This document shows positions 1 to 8,836 of a stretch of 64,000 nt of DNA, piece by piece. Origin of the DNA: Sphingomonas profundi (GTDB lineage Bacteria; Pseudomonadota; Alphaproteobacteria; Sphingomonadales; Sphingomonadaceae); NCBI RefSeq assembly GCF_009739515.1, contig NZ_CP046535.1, positions 1,364,001 through 1,428,000 of the forward strand. Reading direction: 5' to 3'. Each line of letters starts with the position of its first letter. Within the stretch, counting starts at the first letter, position 1. The notes beneath the pieces were generated by a model. It saw nothing but the letters and a program-made list of their open reading frames with translations. It searched no databases and was not told the origin of the DNA. A program made the translations under genes and the position numbers.

Positions 1-951
1 ATGCACCTGATCGACGGCGAGGATGCGGCCCGTGCCGACGAGCTGGCGACGGTGTACGCCTCGTTCGTCCAGCATGCCTGGAACGGCGAGATCGGCCGCT
101 TTCGCAACTTCATGGCGTTCGATCGCGGCTGGCTGGAGCGCGAGGGATCGGAGGACAGTTTCGGTCGGTCGCTGTGGGCGATCGGCGTCACGGCCGGGCA
201 GGCCCGTCGCGCGGACATGCGGCGCTGGGCGCTTCACCTGTTCGATCAGGTGGCGCCGCATGTTTTGCCGCTGGGCAGCCCGCGCACGCTTGCCTTCGCG
301 CTGATCGGCGCCGATGCGGTGCTCGACGTCCACCCGGGCCACAGCGTCGCCCACACGATCGTCGCGGAGTTCGGCCAGCGCCTGATGCGCCTGCTGGACG
401 CGGTTCAGCGGCCGGGCTGGATGTGGTTCGAGGCCGTGCTCGGCTACGACAATGCCCGCCTGCCGGAAGCGCTGATCCGCGCCGGGCGGCGGCTGGGCAA
501 CCGCGACATGATGGCGAAGGGGCTCGCGAGCCTCGACTGGCTCGATACGATCCAGCGCAACCCGGAACGGCTGTTCCGCGCCGTCGGCACCGACAGCTTC
601 GGTCGCGCTTATGCCAAGCCGCTGCCGTTCGACCAGCAGCCGCTGGAAGCCTGGGCGACGATCGAGGCGGCTGCGCTCGCGTTCGACGAGACGGGCGAGA
701 CCCGCTGGGTGGAGACCGCCTGGGCCGCCTATCGCTGGTATCGCGGCGCCAACGACATCGGCCTGCCGATCGGCTCGCCCGAGGATGGCGGCTGCTTCGA
801 CGGGCTGATGAGCGATCGCGTGAACCTCAATCAGGGCGCGGAATCGGTCCTCGCGTTCCAGTTCGCCTGCTGCGGCATGGCGCGCCTGCTGAAGGCTGCG
901 GAAAAACCGCGTGGGAGGCGTGACCTTGCCGGAGACCTGCGTTACCGTTGA
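1..951 (+). CDS. C-terminal part of a probable glycosyltransferase-associated (alpha/alpha-barrel) protein
   Basis: The frame is open from the first base of the window to a TGA at 949-951 (316 aa visible). Although it begins with ATG at base 1, the gene may well start upstream, because the visible part lacks an N-terminal nucleotide-sugar-binding fold. The protein is helical and rich in Trp and Arg, with repeated helix-pair-like segments resembling the six-hairpin glycosidase-like tails found behind some GT4 glycosyltransferases. It is followed after 27 bp by a GH130 gene on the same strand, and GT/GH130 pairs are common in proteobacteria. That context supports a role in synthesis or turnover of a mannose-containing glycan, but this is inference. 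No catalytic motif was identified with certainty. Confidence 0.45.
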   Translation: MHLIDGEDAARADELATVYASFVQHAWNGEIGRFRNFMAFDRGWLEREGSEDSFGRSLWAIGVTAGQARRADMRRWALHLFDQVAPHVLPLGSPRTLAFALIGADAVLDVHPGHSVAHTIVAEFGQRLMRLLDAVQRPGWMWFEAVLGYDNARLPEALIRAGRRLGNRDMMAKGLASLDWLDTIQRNPERLFRAVGTDSFGRAYAKPLPFDQQPLEAWATIEAAALAFDETGETRWVETAWAAYRWYRGANDIGLPIGSPEDGGCFDGLMSDRVNLNQGAESVLAFQFACCGMARLLKAAEKPRGRRDLAGDLRYR

Positions 952-978
952 GACGAGCGGTAAGAGGGTGGGGCGCTT

Positions 979-2259
979 TTGTTCGACGTAATTCATTGCC
1001 CGTTGCGGTTGCAGGCGGATCCGGCGCGCGTGGTCGTGCGCCCGTTTCATATCCCTATCGAGGCGAACCCTACCACCGGCGGCAAGGGCCGCGTCCGCCG
1101 CATCGCCGACGCGGTGCTGGAGATGGACGCCGCCGTGGCCCATGCCGAGCTGGAGCTGGTGCTGCGCGACTTCGAGGCGCGGCACTGGCAGACGCGCGCC
1201 GTGTTCATGACCCGCTATCGCGCGATCGAGGCCGCGCTGAAGCTGGACGGCGATGCGATCAGCGAGGAGAAGAAGCAGCTGATCGGCGCCTTCTTCTGCC
1301 ACGAATACAGCTACGCCGCCGCCGCCCTGATGAACCCCAGCATCGTCGCCGCGCCGGACCAGAGCGGCCTCAGCGACGGTGCCGTGCGTATCGCCATGTC
1401 GCTGCGCGCGGTGGGTGAGGGGCACATTTCCTCGGTGGCATTCCGCGAGGGCATACTCGGCCCCGGCGCCAGTTTCGAGCTGATGCCCGAGCCGCCCTTC
1501 GCCACCGCCGCCGACACGGCGGTGGAGCTGCCGCGCGGCGCCGTTGAGGTGCATCGCCACCGTGACAGCTCGCTCTCCGGCACCGTGCTGTTCCCGATGA
1601 CGGCGGCGCAGAGCAAGGGTCTGGAAGACCTCCGCCTCGTCGAGTTCACCCATGACGACGGCACGACCGAGTGGATCGGCACCTACACCGCCTATAACGG
1701 CGCGCATATCCGTTCGGAGCTGATGCGCACGCGCGATTTCCGCAGCTTCGTCCTCGCCCCGCTCAGCGGCCCGGCGGCGCGCAACAAGGGGATGGCGCTG
1801 TTCCCCCGCCGCATCGACGGCGAATATCTTATGATCGGCCGGCAGGATGGCGAGAACGTCTTCCTCATCCGCTCCCGCGAGATCGATCACTGGGGCGAGG
1901 GCGAGCTGCTGCTGACCCCGGCCTATCCGTGGGAACAGGTGCAGATGGGCAATTGCGGCTCGCCGATCGAGCTGGACGAGGGCTGGCTGGTGCTGACCCA
2001 CGGCGTGGGCGCGATGCGCAAATACTCGATCGGCGCGGCCCTGCTGGACAAGAAGGATCCCTCGAAGGTGCTCGGCCGCACGAGCCAGCCGCTGCTCTCC
2101 GCCGCCAACGAGGATCGCGAGGGCTATGTGCCCAACGTCGTCTACACCTGCGGCGCGCTGAAGCATGGCGACATGTTGTTTATCCCCTATGGCGTGGCCG
2201 ACAGCTCCGTGGCGTTCGGCTTCATCCGCCTGGCCGAACTGCTGGCGGAGATGCGCTGA
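979..2259 (+). CDS. Glycoside hydrolase family 130-like protein (mannoside phosphorylase/hydrolase type)
   Basis: A 426-aa cytoplasmic protein without a signal peptide. The sequence has the look of a GH130 five-bladed beta-propeller: 'IPIEANPT' near the N terminus, 'TYTAYNG' mid-protein, and 'LTHGVG' and 'NVVYTCGA' near the C terminus. GH130 members are beta-mannoside phosphorylases or, in some subgroups, mannosidases, acting on beta-1,2- or beta-1,4-linked mannosides. The substrate cannot be read here. The start is TTG at 979, preceded by a GAGGGTGGGG ribosome-binding stretch at 964-973; no in-frame ATG lies near the conserved N terminus. It follows the GT-like gene by 27 bp and is probably cotranscribed with it. 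Confidence 0.75.
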   Translation: MFDVIHCPLRLQADPARVVVRPFHIPIEANPTTGGKGRVRRIADAVLEMDAAVAHAELELVLRDFEARHWQTRAVFMTRYRAIEAALKLDGDAISEEKKQLIGAFFCHEYSYAAAALMNPSIVAAPDQSGLSDGAVRIAMSLRAVGEGHISSVAFREGILGPGASFELMPEPPFATAADTAVELPRGAVEVHRHRDSSLSGTVLFPMTAAQSKGLEDLRLVEFTHDDGTTEWIGTYTAYNGAHIRSELMRTRDFRSFVLAPLSGPAARNKGMALFPRRIDGEYLMIGRQDGENVFLIRSREIDHWGEGELLLTPAYPWEQVQMGNCGSPIELDEGWLVLTHGVGAMRKYSIGAALLDKKDPSKVLGRTSQPLLSAANEDREGYVPNVVYTCGALKHGDMLFIPYGVADSSVAFGFIRLAELLAEMR

Positions 2260-2300
2260 GATCGGCGGGGGCCGTTCAGCTAACCGCGCCTTCCCCGATC

Positions 2301-2395
2301 GTCATCCTGAACTTGTTTCAGGATCCATGCGGGGCATTTCGACACGATGCAGCGTAGCTAAGGGGCTGGCCGCGTGCATGATCCTGCAGGATGAC
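2301..2395. repeat. REP-like palindromic intergenic element (type 1)
   Basis: The gap between the GH130 gene and the convergent peptidase gene contains an inverted-repeat unit. Outer arms GTCATCCTG (2301-2309) and CAGGATGAC (2387-2395) match perfectly. Within them lie a hairpin at 2305-2323 (TCCTGA, 7-nt loop, TCAGGA) and the perfect palindrome ATCCTGCAGGAT at 2381-2392. Two hairpins bracketed by complementary ends is the layout of REP/BIME-type elements, which are dispersed in sphingomonad genomes. It may also end transcription of the convergent genes. Confidence 0.7.
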
Positions 2396-2447
2396 CGGAT
2401 GCCCAACTGGACGACCGTAGCGCGCTCCAGGCTGAGCGACCCGCCGC

Positions 2448-3800
2448 TCACCGCGTCGGCGTCTCGGCCGCTCGCGGGGCCAGTTCCTCCGGGCTGTTCG
2501 CGACCAGCGACAGCATCGTCGCCCATGCCGCCACGTTCTGTGCCAGATCCGCGCGATCGATCTTGTCGAGCGTGTCGTCGGGCGTGTGGTGCAGGTCGAA
2601 ATAATGGGTGCCGTCCTGTCGCAGGCCGATGGCGGGCACGCGGTTGGCGTAGATGATCGGCTCCACGTCGGTGCCGGCATGCCCCTCATTATTGCCGCGC
2701 GCGATGCCAAGCGGGGTGAGCGCCGCGGCGACCGCCTTCACCAGCGGCGCTTCGCCGTCACCCACGCGGGTATCGAACCGCCACACGCGGCCGGCGCCGA
2801 AATCGGATTCGGCGGCCAGCACATGCTTCTCCGCCTTGTGCCGGTCGCGATAGGAGTCGCCGCCGAAGCCGCCCACCTCCTCCGCGCCGAACCACACGAC
2901 GCGGATCGTGCGCAGCGGCCGGCCCTTGTCCATGATCGCCTTGGCGGCGGCCGCCGTGATCGCCACGCCGGCGCCGTCGTCCACCGCGCCGGTGCCGAGA
3001 TCCCAGCTGTCCAGATGGCCGCCGATCAGCACGATGCCGGCCTTCGGGTCGCGCCCCGGCACCTCGGCGATCACGTTGCCGGACTGGCGGATGCCGCCGT
3101 CGCGCGGCGTCAGCACCAGCCGCATACGCACCGGCTTGCCGCGTGCCAGGATGCGTTCGAGCTGATCGGAATCCTGCGTGGCCAGCGCCGCTGCCGGGAT
3201 CGGCCGGACGCCCTTCTCCCACGTCTGCACGCCGGTGTGCGGCATCCGCGCGTCGCCGGTGCCGATCGATCGGATGACGATCGCCGCCGCTCCTTTCCGC
3301 GCGGCCAGCGATGGCCCCTTCCGCCGCACGTCGCCGAACGGGCCGTAGCTCGATCCGTCCTGCGTGCGGCCCATGCGGTGCCAGACGAACACGATCTTGC
3401 CGCGCACCGCCGCATCGGGCGCCGCCTCCAGCGCGGCGAGCCCGTCGAAGCCCGCGATCTCGCCCTCCAGCCCGTCGGCGGGGGTGGCGGCGCTGTTGCC
3501 GAGCGCCGTCAGCAGCAGCCGCTGCGGGAAGGGCGAGAGGATCTCGGCCGTCTCCGTCCCGCGCTCCCACACGCGCATGTCGAACGGCTCGATCCGCACG
3601 TTGGCGAAGCCGAGCGCCTTTAGCGCCTTCGCCGCCCAGGCGCGCCCGCGCGCCTCCGCCTCGGTGCCGGCCAGCCGCTGGCCTACCTCCGTCGTCAGCC
3701 CCTCAACGAGGGTCCAGGCGACGTCGCCGGGGGCAGGTGCGGGCGCGGCGGCGGCGGGCGCGGCGAGGAGGGCGATCAGGGCGAGCGGGAGCGTCTTCAT
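2448..3800 (-). CDS. Secreted M28-family zinc metallopeptidase (carboxypeptidase Q/aminopeptidase-like)
   Basis: A 450-aa protein with a signal peptide (about residues 1-20, hydrophobic then Ala-rich), so exported. Zinc-site residues of the M28 fold are present in order: His262 and Asp264 in GGHLDSWD, bridging Asp274 in AVDDGAG, the catalytic Glu pair 307/308 in GAEEVG, Asp333 in ESDFGA and His405 in HHTPDD. A PA-like inserted domain precedes the catalytic part (about 110-240). M28 enzymes of this type trim N-terminal residues or dipeptides from peptides. The start is ATG at 3800, chosen because the signal peptide begins there; the frame stays open further upstream but runs into the divergent ettA gene. 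It converges on the GH130 gene. Confidence 0.85.
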   Translation of the reverse strand: MKTLPLALIALLAAPAAAAPAPAPGDVAWTLVEGLTTEVGQRLAGTEAEARGRAWAAKALKALGFANVRIEPFDMRVWERGTETAEILSPFPQRLLLTALGNSAATPADGLEGEIAGFDGLAALEAAPDAAVRGKIVFVWHRMGRTQDGSSYGPFGDVRRKGPSLAARKGAAAIVIRSIGTGDARMPHTGVQTWEKGVRPIPAAALATQDSDQLERILARGKPVRMRLVLTPRDGGIRQSGNVIAEVPGRDPKAGIVLIGGHLDSWDLGTGAVDDGAGVAITAAAAKAIMDKGRPLRTIRVVWFGAEEVGGFGGDSYRDRHKAEKHVLAAESDFGAGRVWRFDTRVGDGEAPLVKAVAAALTPLGIARGNNEGHAGTDVEPIIYANRVPAIGLRQDGTHYFDLHHTPDDTLDKIDRADLAQNVAAWATMLSLVANSPEELAPRAAETPTR

Positions 3801-3947
3801 GCCGATATCGTAGCCGGTTTTCGCCGCACCGCCACACCGGCCGGCCGCTTTTCCGGCGGCACGGCGCGGCAGTTTGCGTGGCCGCCCGCATTGGGCTACG
3901 GGCAGCGCCAAATCCATTCCAGATCCAGCTTCCGGAGACCACGCCAA

Positions 3948-5627
3948 ATGGCCGTGCAATACAGCTTCGTCATGAAGGGCCTGACGAAGACCTTTCCGGG
4001 CGCCGCCAAGCCGGTGCTCAACAACATCCACCTGCAATTCCTGCCGGGCACCAAGATCGCGATCATCGGCGTGAACGGCGCCGGCAAGTCGACCCTGATG
4101 AAGATCATGGCCGGCTACGACAAGGAGTATACCGGCGAGGCATGGGCCGCGGAGGGCTGCCGCGTCGGCTATCTGAGCCAGGAACCGCAGCTCGACCCCG
4201 ACAAGACGGTGCTGGAGAATGTGAAGGACGGCGTGCGCGGCGTGGCCGACCTCGTCGATCGCTTCAACGCCATCTCGGCCGAGATGGGCGATCCGAAGGA
4301 CGACACCGACTTCGACGCGCTGCTGGAGGAGATGGGTGTCCTCCAGGAGAAGATCGACGCGGTGGACGGCTGGACGCTGGACAACCAGCTGGAGATCGCG
4401 ATGGAGGCGCTGCGCTGCCCGCCCGGCGACAGCCCCGTCACCAAGCTCTCCGGTGGCGAGCGGCGGCGCGTGGCGCTGTGCAAGCTGCTGCTGGAGAAGC
4501 CGGAGATCCTGCTGCTGGACGAGCCGACCAACCATCTCGATGCCGAGAGCGTCGCCTGGCTGGAGAACCATTTGAAGGAATATGCCGGCAACGTCATCCT
4601 GGTGACGCACGATCGCTACTTCCTCGACAATGTCGTCGGCTGGGTGCTGGAGCTGGATCGCGGGCGCGGCATCCCGTTCGAGGGCAATTACTCCGCGTGG
4701 CTGGAGGCCAAGGCCAAGCGCATGGCGCAGGAGGAGCGCGAGGAGGAGGGCCGCAAGAAGGCGATCGACCAGGAGCTGCAGTGGATCCGGCAGAGCCCGA
4801 AGGCGCGCCAGACCAAGAGCAAGGCCCGCATCCGCGCCTTCGACGAACTGGTCGAGAAGCAGAACGATCGCCGCCCCGGCGCCAATCAGATCCTGATACA
4901 GATCCCCGAGCGGCTCGGCGGCAAGGTGATCGAGGTGAAGAACGTCTCCAAGGCCTATGGCGACAAATTGCTGTTCGAGGATCTGAGCTTCACTTTGCCG
5001 CCGGGCGGCATCGTTGGCGTGATCGGGCCGAACGGCGCGGGCAAGACCTCGCTGTTCCGCCTCATCACCGGCCAGGAAAAGCCGGACGACGGCGAGATCG
5101 ACGTCGGGCCGACGGTGCGCCTCGGCTATGTCGACCAGAGCCGCGACCATCTCGATGCGAACAAGAATGTCTGGGAGGAGGTCTCGGACGGGCTGGAGCG
5201 CTTCACCTTCGGCAAGCACGACGTGTCGAGCCGCGCCTATGTGGGCGCGTTCAACTTCAAGGGCAGCGATCAGCAGAAGCGTGTCGGCCAGCTCTCCGGC
5301 GGCGAGCGCAACCGCGTGCACATGGCCAAGATGCTGCGGCAGGGTGGCAACGTGCTGCTGCTCGACGAGCCGACCAACGACCTGGACGTGGAGACGCTGC
5401 GCGCGCTGGAGGAGGCGCTGGAGAATTTTGCCGGCTGCGCCGTGGTGATCAGCCACGACCGCTTCTTCCTCGATCGCCTCGCCACCCACATCCTCGCCTT
5501 CGAGGGCGACAGCCATGTCGAATGGTTCGAGGGCAATTTTGAGAGCTACGAGGAAGACAAGCGCCGCCGCATGGGCGACGCCGCCGATCGGCCGACACGC
5601 CTGGCCTATAAGAAGCTGACGCGCTGA
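3948..5627 (+). CDS. ettA: Energy-dependent translational throttle protein EttA (ABC-F ATPase)
   Basis: A 559-aa soluble protein with two ABC ATPase domains and no membrane segments. Walker A motifs are GVNGAGKST and GPNGAGKTS, signature motifs are LSGGERRRVALC and LSGGERNRVHMA, and Walker B motifs are LLLDEPTNHLD and LLLDEPTNDLD. A charged helical linker lies between the halves (about residues 250-310). Length and motif pattern match EttA, the ABC-F factor that binds the ribosomal E site and gates entry into elongation according to ATP/ADP. The ATG at 3948 has TCCGGAG about 10 nt upstream. The gene is divergent from the M28 peptidase and ends in a strong hairpin shared with the convergent Uma2 gene. 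Confidence 0.93.
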   Translation: MAVQYSFVMKGLTKTFPGAAKPVLNNIHLQFLPGTKIAIIGVNGAGKSTLMKIMAGYDKEYTGEAWAAEGCRVGYLSQEPQLDPDKTVLENVKDGVRGVADLVDRFNAISAEMGDPKDDTDFDALLEEMGVLQEKIDAVDGWTLDNQLEIAMEALRCPPGDSPVTKLSGGERRRVALCKLLLEKPEILLLDEPTNHLDAESVAWLENHLKEYAGNVILVTHDRYFLDNVVGWVLELDRGRGIPFEGNYSAWLEAKAKRMAQEEREEEGRKKAIDQELQWIRQSPKARQTKSKARIRAFDELVEKQNDRRPGANQILIQIPERLGGKVIEVKNVSKAYGDKLLFEDLSFTLPPGGIVGVIGPNGAGKTSLFRLITGQEKPDDGEIDVGPTVRLGYVDQSRDHLDANKNVWEEVSDGLERFTFGKHDVSSRAYVGAFNFKGSDQQKRVGQLSGGERNRVHMAKMLRQGGNVLLLDEPTNDLDVETLRALEEALENFAGCAVVISHDRFFLDRLATHILAFEGDSHVEWFEGNFESYEEDKRRRMGDAADRPTRLAYKKLTR

Positions 5628-5645
5628 CGGGACGACGCCGGCGCG

Positions 5646-5679
5646 GAGGGGGAGCGGCGCCGATGCGCCGCTCCCCCTC
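5646..5679. terminator. Strong hairpin between convergent ettA and Uma2 genes
   Basis: A perfect 15-bp inverted repeat: left arm 5646-5660, loop CGAT 5661-5664, right arm 5665-5679. It lies 18 bp after the ettA stop and runs into the last codon of the convergent Uma2 gene. Neither side has a clear U-tract, so it could be a bidirectional terminator or simply an RNA 3'-end stabiliser. Confidence 0.6.
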
Positions 5680-6250
5680 AGAGCGTTTCGGTGTCCAGCC
5701 GGAGCCCGGCTATCGTCCGCGATGCGACGCGTTCGCCCACGCGCACCGTGTCGCGGTCCGTATATCGTCCGTCCACCGGCGCCCAGAGCTGGTGGATGAC
5801 GCGGGCGTTGACGTCGACGACCCAATATTCGCGAATGGCGGCCGCCGCGTAGAGCCCCGCCTTTGCCCCGAGATCGCTGGCGAGCGTGGTGTCCGCCACC
5901 TCCACCACCAGCGCGACCGCCCGGACAGGGATGAGTCCCTCTCCGTCGGCAGCATCGGTGAGGACGATGTCGGGTTCCGGCGCATCGTGCGGGGACATCG
6001 CGACCGATGCACCGACCAGCGCCTCTATGCCGTGCGCGCTGCCGTCCATCGCGTCCGCCAACAGCCGGTAGAGGCGCGACTTCATGCGCGCGTGCGGCCG
6101 GTGCTGCGGGTCGATGAACCGAACTTCGCCGTCGAGAAGTTCTGTCTTACCCGAGGTGGCGAACGTGTCCGCGACGTCGAGCATCAGATACTCGTCGATA
6201 CGCAGCTTCACGGACAGATGCCCAGTGCTGCTACGCATGAACTCCGTCAT
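5678..6250 (-). CDS. Uma2-family (DUF820) restriction-endonuclease-fold protein
   Basis: A 190-aa protein showing the Uma2 PD-(D/E)XK pattern: an early LLDGEV segment, then PEPDIVLTD, VALVVEVAD, a Lys in DLGAKAGLY, and AIREYWVVD near the C terminus. The catalytic-type Asp, Glu and Lys residues are all present, so the nuclease core looks intact. Uma2 proteins are abundant in cyanobacteria and scattered elsewhere; their biological role is unclear. It is a single gene with no obvious partner, convergent with ettA. The start is ATG at 6250; no strong ribosome-binding site is visible. Confidence 0.8.
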   Translation of the reverse strand: MTEFMRSSTGHLSVKLRIDEYLMLDVADTFATSGKTELLDGEVRFIDPQHRPHARMKSRLYRLLADAMDGSAHGIEALVGASVAMSPHDAPEPDIVLTDAADGEGLIPVRAVALVVEVADTTLASDLGAKAGLYAAAAIREYWVVDVNARVIHQLWAPVDGRYTDRDTVRVGERVASRTIAGLRLDTETL

Positions 6251-6334
6251 GGCCTGAGCCTAACAGATCGCCCCGGCCAAGACGAGTGACCGGAACGCAC
6301 GCGAATATCGTACGTCATTCCGGTGGCCCGCGGC

Positions 6335-6766
6335 TCAGTAGAAGTCAGACGGCATCGGCGTCGGCTTCTTGCAGGATTTCAGGATGCCGCGCTTGCACTC
6401 GTCCGTCTGCTGGCGCCAGGCGAGCATCGCGCGGGCATAGGCATCCTGCTGGCGATCGTAGCGGACCATGTCGCGCGTCATCTGGCGGGCGCTCTTCTCC
6501 ACCTCGGCGCGATAGGTCGCGCGATCGATCGCATATTGGCCCTGCTGCTCGGCCGTCATCACCTGCTGCTCGACCAGATTGGTCTGCACGGCGTTGTTCA
6601 GCTCCTGCGTCACCGGCTTCTCGACCACGTTGGCGGCGGCGTTGGCTGGGCTCGGCGGTGTCGTCTGCGGTGAGGCGGGATCGACGGGCTGAGCGGCGGC
6701 GGGAACCGAGGCCACGCCCAGGGCAAGCATCGCCGCGAGCGGCAGCGTGCGGATAATGGATGTCAT
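6335..6766 (-). CDS. Small secreted protein of unknown function
   Basis: A 143-aa protein that I do not recognise. It has an N-terminal signal peptide (about residues 1-25, ending near AAAQ), a Pro/Ala-rich linker (about 26-45), then a Gln/Arg/Asp-rich probably helical domain, with two cysteines near the C terminus (ECKRG and KSCKK) that could form a disulfide. An in-frame ATG exists 18 bp upstream (6784), but AAGGAGG lies about 7 nt before the ATG at 6766, which decides the start. It is probably periplasmic. Neighbours give no functional clue. Confidence 0.7.
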   Translation of the reverse strand: MTSIIRTLPLAAMLALGVASVPAAAQPVDPASPQTTPPSPANAAANVVEKPVTQELNNAVQTNLVEQQVMTAEQQGQYAIDRATYRAEVEKSARQMTRDMVRYDRQQDAYARAMLAWRQQTDECKRGILKSCKKPTPMPSDFY

Positions 6767-6835
6767 CTTTATCCTCCTTGTCATGGGGGGCGCAACGAGG
6801 AGAGTGGCACGCCGTTCCGCCGCGCGCGCCGGCCT

Positions 6836-7186
6836 TCAGTTCATGCCCAGATTGGCCAGCAGCGGCCCCCATGCCCCGGGCAGCGCCACCGCCGCGCCGG
6901 CGATCCAGAACACCCACACGCCGATCGCCAGCCCGTCCGCCAGGCGGCGGGCGCGGCGCGGATCGCGCGGGCCGATGCCCACGCGCGCCCAGCCGCGCAG
7001 CAGCAGGCGCAGCGCCGGCGGCACCAGCGCGCAGGCGGTGAGGGCGATGCCCGCCACCATCGCCCCCAGCAGCAGCGGCCCCGCGTCGCTGGCGCCCGCA
7101 ATGGCGCCGGTCAGCACGCGCGCCGCCAGCGCGATCAGCACGCCGAGCAGCGCGAGCAGCAGGAAGTTGCGATTGGTCGTCAGCAT
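6836..7186 (-). CDS. Small integral membrane protein, unknown function
   Basis: A 116-aa hydrophobic protein with about three or four membrane segments: NFLLLALLGVLIALAARVL near the N terminus, a GPLLLGAMVAGIALTACAL segment, and an IGVWVFWIAGAAVAL segment after a basic loop rich in Arg. I do not recognise a family. It starts 20 bp downstream of the carbonic anhydrase stop on the same strand, so the two are probably cotranscribed. The longer upstream open frame overlaps the carbonic anhydrase gene in another frame and was discarded. Confidence 0.65.
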   Translation of the reverse strand: MLTTNRNFLLLALLGVLIALAARVLTGAIAGASDAGPLLLGAMVAGIALTACALVPPALRLLLRGWARVGIGPRDPRRARRLADGLAIGVWVFWIAGAAVALPGAWGPLLANLGMN

Positions 7187-7205
7187 CGCCGATCGATGTC
7201 GCGCC

Positions 7206-7841
7206 TCAGGCCGGAGCGAATCGGCCGGAGGCCGCATCGAGCAGATGGAGGATGCCGTCGTCGATCGCGAACAGCGCGCCGTGCAGGCGGATGCGCGCCG
7301 CCTTCTCCCGCTCGCGCACGCAGGGGAAGGTGCGCAGATTGGCGAGGCTGACGCGCACCGCCGCCTCCTCCATCGCCCGCGTCGCCGCCGGTCCGTCCTG
7401 GCCATGTTCGGCCACCACCTGCTCGCGCGCCTCGTCCAGCAGGGCGATCCAGTCGGCGATGAAGCCGCCCTCGCCGGGCCGCGTGTCGCGGAAGCCCTGG
7501 GTGAGGGCGGCCTTGGCGCCGCCGCAGGCGCCGTGGCCCAGCACCACGATCTCCGGCACCTCCAGCTGCGTCACGGCGAACTCGAGTGCGGCGGAGACGC
7601 CGTGGTGGCCGCCGGTAAGGTCCAGCGGCGGCACCAGATTGGCCACGTTGCGCACGACGAACATCTCGCCGGGCGAGGCATCGAAGATCTGCGTCGGATC
7701 GACGCGGCTGTCCGAACAGGCGATCACCATCACTTTCGGCTGCTGCCCCTCGGCCAGTTCGGCCCATCGCGCGCGCTGGCGGCGCCAGTCCCCCTCGCGG
7801 AAGCGCTGGTAGCCGGCGATCATCTGGTTGAAGTCGGTCAT
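7206..7841 (-). CDS. Beta-class carbonic anhydrase
   Basis: A 211-aa protein catalysing CO2 hydration to bicarbonate in the cytoplasm. The zinc ligands are all present: Cys42 with Asp44 and Arg46 in ACSDSR, His103 and Cys106 in GHGACGG. The order and spacing are those of plant-type (clade A/B) beta carbonic anhydrases. The start ATG at 7841 is divergent from lipA with 65 bp between. A small membrane protein gene follows 20 bp downstream. Nothing suggests truncation. Confidence 0.93.
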   Translation of the reverse strand: MTDFNQMIAGYQRFREGDWRRQRARWAELAEGQQPKVMVIACSDSRVDPTQIFDASPGEMFVVRNVANLVPPLDLTGGHHGVSAALEFAVTQLEVPEIVVLGHGACGGAKAALTQGFRDTRPGEGGFIADWIALLDEAREQVVAEHGQDGPAATRAMEEAAVRVSLANLRTFPCVREREKAARIRLHGALFAIDDGILHLLDAASGRFAPA

Positions 7842-7906
7842 GCCCCCTGCCTAGCTGGGGAAGCGAAGGGCTGGCAAGCGCGGCCGCGAACCTCTATCTG
7901 CAAGCC

Positions 7907-8836
7907 ATGAGCACGCCGCTGACCGCCACGCCCCCGCAACGCGCCCGCAAGCCGGACTGGATCCGGGTAAAGGCGCCCGGCGGCAGCGCCTTCGCCGAGA
8001 CGCGCCAGCTGATGCGTCGGCTGAACCTCGCCACCGTGTGCGAGGAGGCGGCCTGCCCGAATATCGGCGAATGCTGGACCAAGAAGCACGCCACGGTGAT
8101 GATCCTGGGCGATACCTGCACCCGCGCCTGCGCCTTCTGCAACGTGAAGACTGGCATGCCGAAGGCGGTGGACCTGAAGGAGCCGCAGCATGTTGCCGAT
8201 GCCGCGGCGGAGCTGGGGCTGGAGCATATCGTCGTCACCTCGGTCGATCGCGACGACCTGCCGGACGGCGGCGCCAGCCAGTTCGTCCGCGTGATCGAGG
8301 CTCTTCGCCGTACCACCCCCACCACGACGATCGAGATATTGACGCCCGATTTCCGCAACAAGGCGGATGCGGCGGTCGAGTCGATCGTCGCCGCCCGGCC
8401 TGACGTCTACAACCACAATCTGGAGACGGTGCCGCGGCTCTATCCGACGATCCGGCCGGGTGCGCGCTATTATGCCTCGCTGCGGCTGCTGGAGCAGGTG
8501 AAGCGGCTCGATCCCTCGATCTTCACCAAGTCCGGCATGATGATGGGCCTGGGCGAGGCGCGGCTGGAGGTGCATCAGGTGATGGACGATATGCGCTCTG
8601 CCGGCATCGATTTCCTCACCCTCGGCCAGTATCTCCAGCCCACGCCGCGCCACGCCAAGGTGGAGGAGTTCGTGACGCCGCAGACGTTCGGCGCCTATGC
8701 GGCGATCGCCCGCGCCAAGGGCTTCCTGCTCGTCGCATCCAGCCCGCTCACCCGTTCCAGCTACCACGCCGGCGACGACTTCGCGAAGCTGCGCGCCGCG
8801 CGCGAGGCGCAGCTGGCCAAAGCAAGGGCGATCTGA
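7907..8836 (+). CDS. lipA: Lipoyl synthase
   Basis: A 309-aa radical-SAM enzyme that inserts two sulfurs into octanoyl chains on the E2 and H subunits of 2-oxoacid dehydrogenases and the glycine cleavage system. The auxiliary-cluster cysteines are at 45, 50 and 56 ([13 protein letters not shown]) and the radical-SAM CxxxCxxC at 71, 75 and 78 (CTRACAFC). The C-terminal RSSY motif that caps the auxiliary cluster is seen in LTRSSYHAG. Its stop codon overlaps the start of the next small gene (TGATG), implying translational coupling. Confidence 0.96.
   Translation: MSTPLTATPPQRARKPDWIRVKAPGGSAFAETRQLMRRLNLATVCEEAACPNIGECWTKKHATVMILGDTCTRACAFCNVKTGMPKAVDLKEPQHVADAAAELGLEHIVVTSVDRDDLPDGGASQFVRVIEALRRTTPTTTIEILTPDFRNKADAAVESIVAARPDVYNHNLETVPRLYPTIRPGARYYASLRLLEQVKRLDPSIFTKSGMMMGLGEARLEVHQVMDDMRSAGIDFLTLGQYLQPTPRHAKVEEFVTPQTFGAYAAIARAKGFLLVASSPLTRSSYHAGDDFAKLRAAREAQLAKARAI

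Noticed and set aside
3311-5542. 743-codon open frame across ettA in another frame
   Set aside because: Arg/Ala-rich shadow in high-GC DNA with no motifs; the real genes on both strands fully explain the region.
2448-5825. 1125-codon minus-strand frame, apparently extending the M28 peptidase into ettA
   Set aside because: The upstream part is antisense to ettA and lacks motifs; the peptidase starts with a signal peptide at 3800.
6289-6324. ACCGGAA/TTCCGGT inverted repeat between the Uma2 and small secreted genes
   Set aside because: 7-bp stem with a 22-nt loop and no U-tract; perhaps a decayed REP remnant but too weak to annotate.
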